Origin: Candidatus Jordarchaeia archaeon
GTDB lineage: Archaea > Asgardarchaeota > Jordiarchaeia > Jordiarchaeales > Freyrarchaeaceae
Assembly: GCA_018383835.1 (NCBI GenBank)
Contig: JAHAWR010000067.1
Coordinates: 2,118 to 8,676, forward strand
Direction: 5' to 3'
Length of the DNA: 6,559 nt
Positions 6,168 through 6,559 of the stretch are shown here, in pieces (position 1 is the stretch's first letter; each line of letters begins with the position of its first letter). The notes under the pieces are model-generated. The model ran no database searches and had not been told where the DNA came from. It saw nothing but the letters and a program-made list of their open reading frames with translations. The position numbers were made by a program, and so were the translations under genes.

Positions 6168-6335
6168 GTCTATCTATTACACTTAAAGTATCTAGTCAGC
6201 CAAAGCACCACACATCTTAACCTGTAGCAAAACGCAGAAACAATCCGGTTAAGCGCAAATCCAACTGCCACAGGACAAAACGCAAACAGGAAGCTCCACC
6301 CTAATAGAGTCGGCAAAATAGACACCAGACTCTAA

Positions 6336-6388
6336 GAACACGTTAACATAGTGGGATGCCGAATGATGAGAGATGTGAACACGTAAAC
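6336..6388. repeat. Direct repeat GAACACGT(T/A)AAC, 41 bp apart
   Basis: GAACACGTTAAC (6336-6347) and GAACACGTAAAC (6377-6388) match at 11 of 12 bases with a 41-bp period, close to four helical turns. A related AACACGTT lies at 5617-5624 in front of orc1/cdc6. These may be protein binding sites in the origin or promoter region. Confidence 0.4.
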
Positions 6389-6559
6389 CTGTTAACATGA
6401 AAAAACGAGAAAGCCTAAAAGGGATGAAAACAGGTGGAATTTTCATAAAAAGAGACGTTAAAACAATATTAACAAGAAAAAAGAAAAATATATGAGAAAA
6501 AAACCTAAAATACGATTTTTCCATTGTTTTTTCCAAACAAATGTTAACAAAAGGTGTTA

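Larger units (their letters stand above)
6141..6559. other. Gene-free AT-rich region, candidate replication origin or its flank
   Basis: No convincing gene is seen in these 419 bases. The left part holds the winged-helix promoter. From about 6400 the sequence becomes strongly A-rich on the plus strand; a hand count of 6421-6540 gives 30 G+C in 120 bases. It contains GTTAAC at 6141, 6342, 6391 and 6543, and the repeat GAACACGT-AAC at 6336 and 6377. Position next to an initiator gene, low G+C and repeats fit an origin unwinding region. No second strong ORB-like copy was found here; GCCACAGGACAAAACG (6268-6283) is at best a degenerate one. An origin is therefore possible but unproven. Confidence 0.4.

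Noticed and set aside
6362..6420. ATGATGA as a C box of a C/D guide RNA
   Set aside because: No CTGA D box follows at a suitable distance and no C'/D' pair is present.
6249..6536. 95-codon minus-strand frame with a hydrophobic N-terminal stretch
   Set aside because: It begins with TTG, has no ribosome site, and the Phe/Lys-rich start is what an A-rich plus strand yields by chance; the rest resembles no protein.
1..6559. Mobile elements or CRISPR
   Set aside because: No transposase, integrase, terminal inverted repeats or regularly spaced repeat-spacer units are seen on either strand.

Overview
The window is archaeal. It carries the small subunit of the archaea-specific replicative DNA polymerase D (DP1), an Orc1/Cdc6 initiator, a fused AbrB-PhoU-like protein and TATA-type promoters. 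PolD is, as a family rule, absent from classical Crenarchaeota (Sulfolobales, Thermoproteales), so the host is more likely a euryarchaeon or a deep TACK/Asgard-type lineage. I cannot place it more precisely. Several genes seem to start with TTG or GTG.

Left part (1-2284, minus strand): an apparent operon runs leftward. It holds an AbrB-PhoU-like regulator (start 2284), then, 44 bp on, a MoxR AAA+ ATPase (start 1259), then an unrecognised open frame that leaves the window at base 1. This last frame has no usable start codon at its head. It lies exactly in the -1 frame of the MoxR gene, and the MoxR gene carries the heptamer G GGT TTT two codons before its stop, followed by a small hairpin. This is the most surprising structure in the window.

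Middle (2285-2788): a promoter-bearing intergenic region between the PhoU-like gene (leftward) and DP1 (rightward), with no confidently recognised gene.

Right part (2789-6140): DP1 (plus) meets Orc1/Cdc6 (minus) tail to tail with a 14-bp overlap. Upstream of orc1/cdc6, on the same strand, is a 166-aa winged-helix protein. The starts of both orc1/cdc6 and the winged-helix gene carry the core TCCACCGGAAA. The orc1 copy continues as an origin-recognition-box-like sequence. The last 420 bases are gene-poor, become about 25% G+C near the right end, and contain four GTTAAC palindromes and a 41-bp-spaced direct repeat.

Taken together, 2743-6559 looks like a replication-initiation neighbourhood: initiator, replicative polymerase subunit, a candidate origin-linked DNA-binding protein and a probable origin or its flank. 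The initiator and the winged-helix gene are probably controlled by proteins bound at their own starts. Those functional links are inferences from sequence and context.
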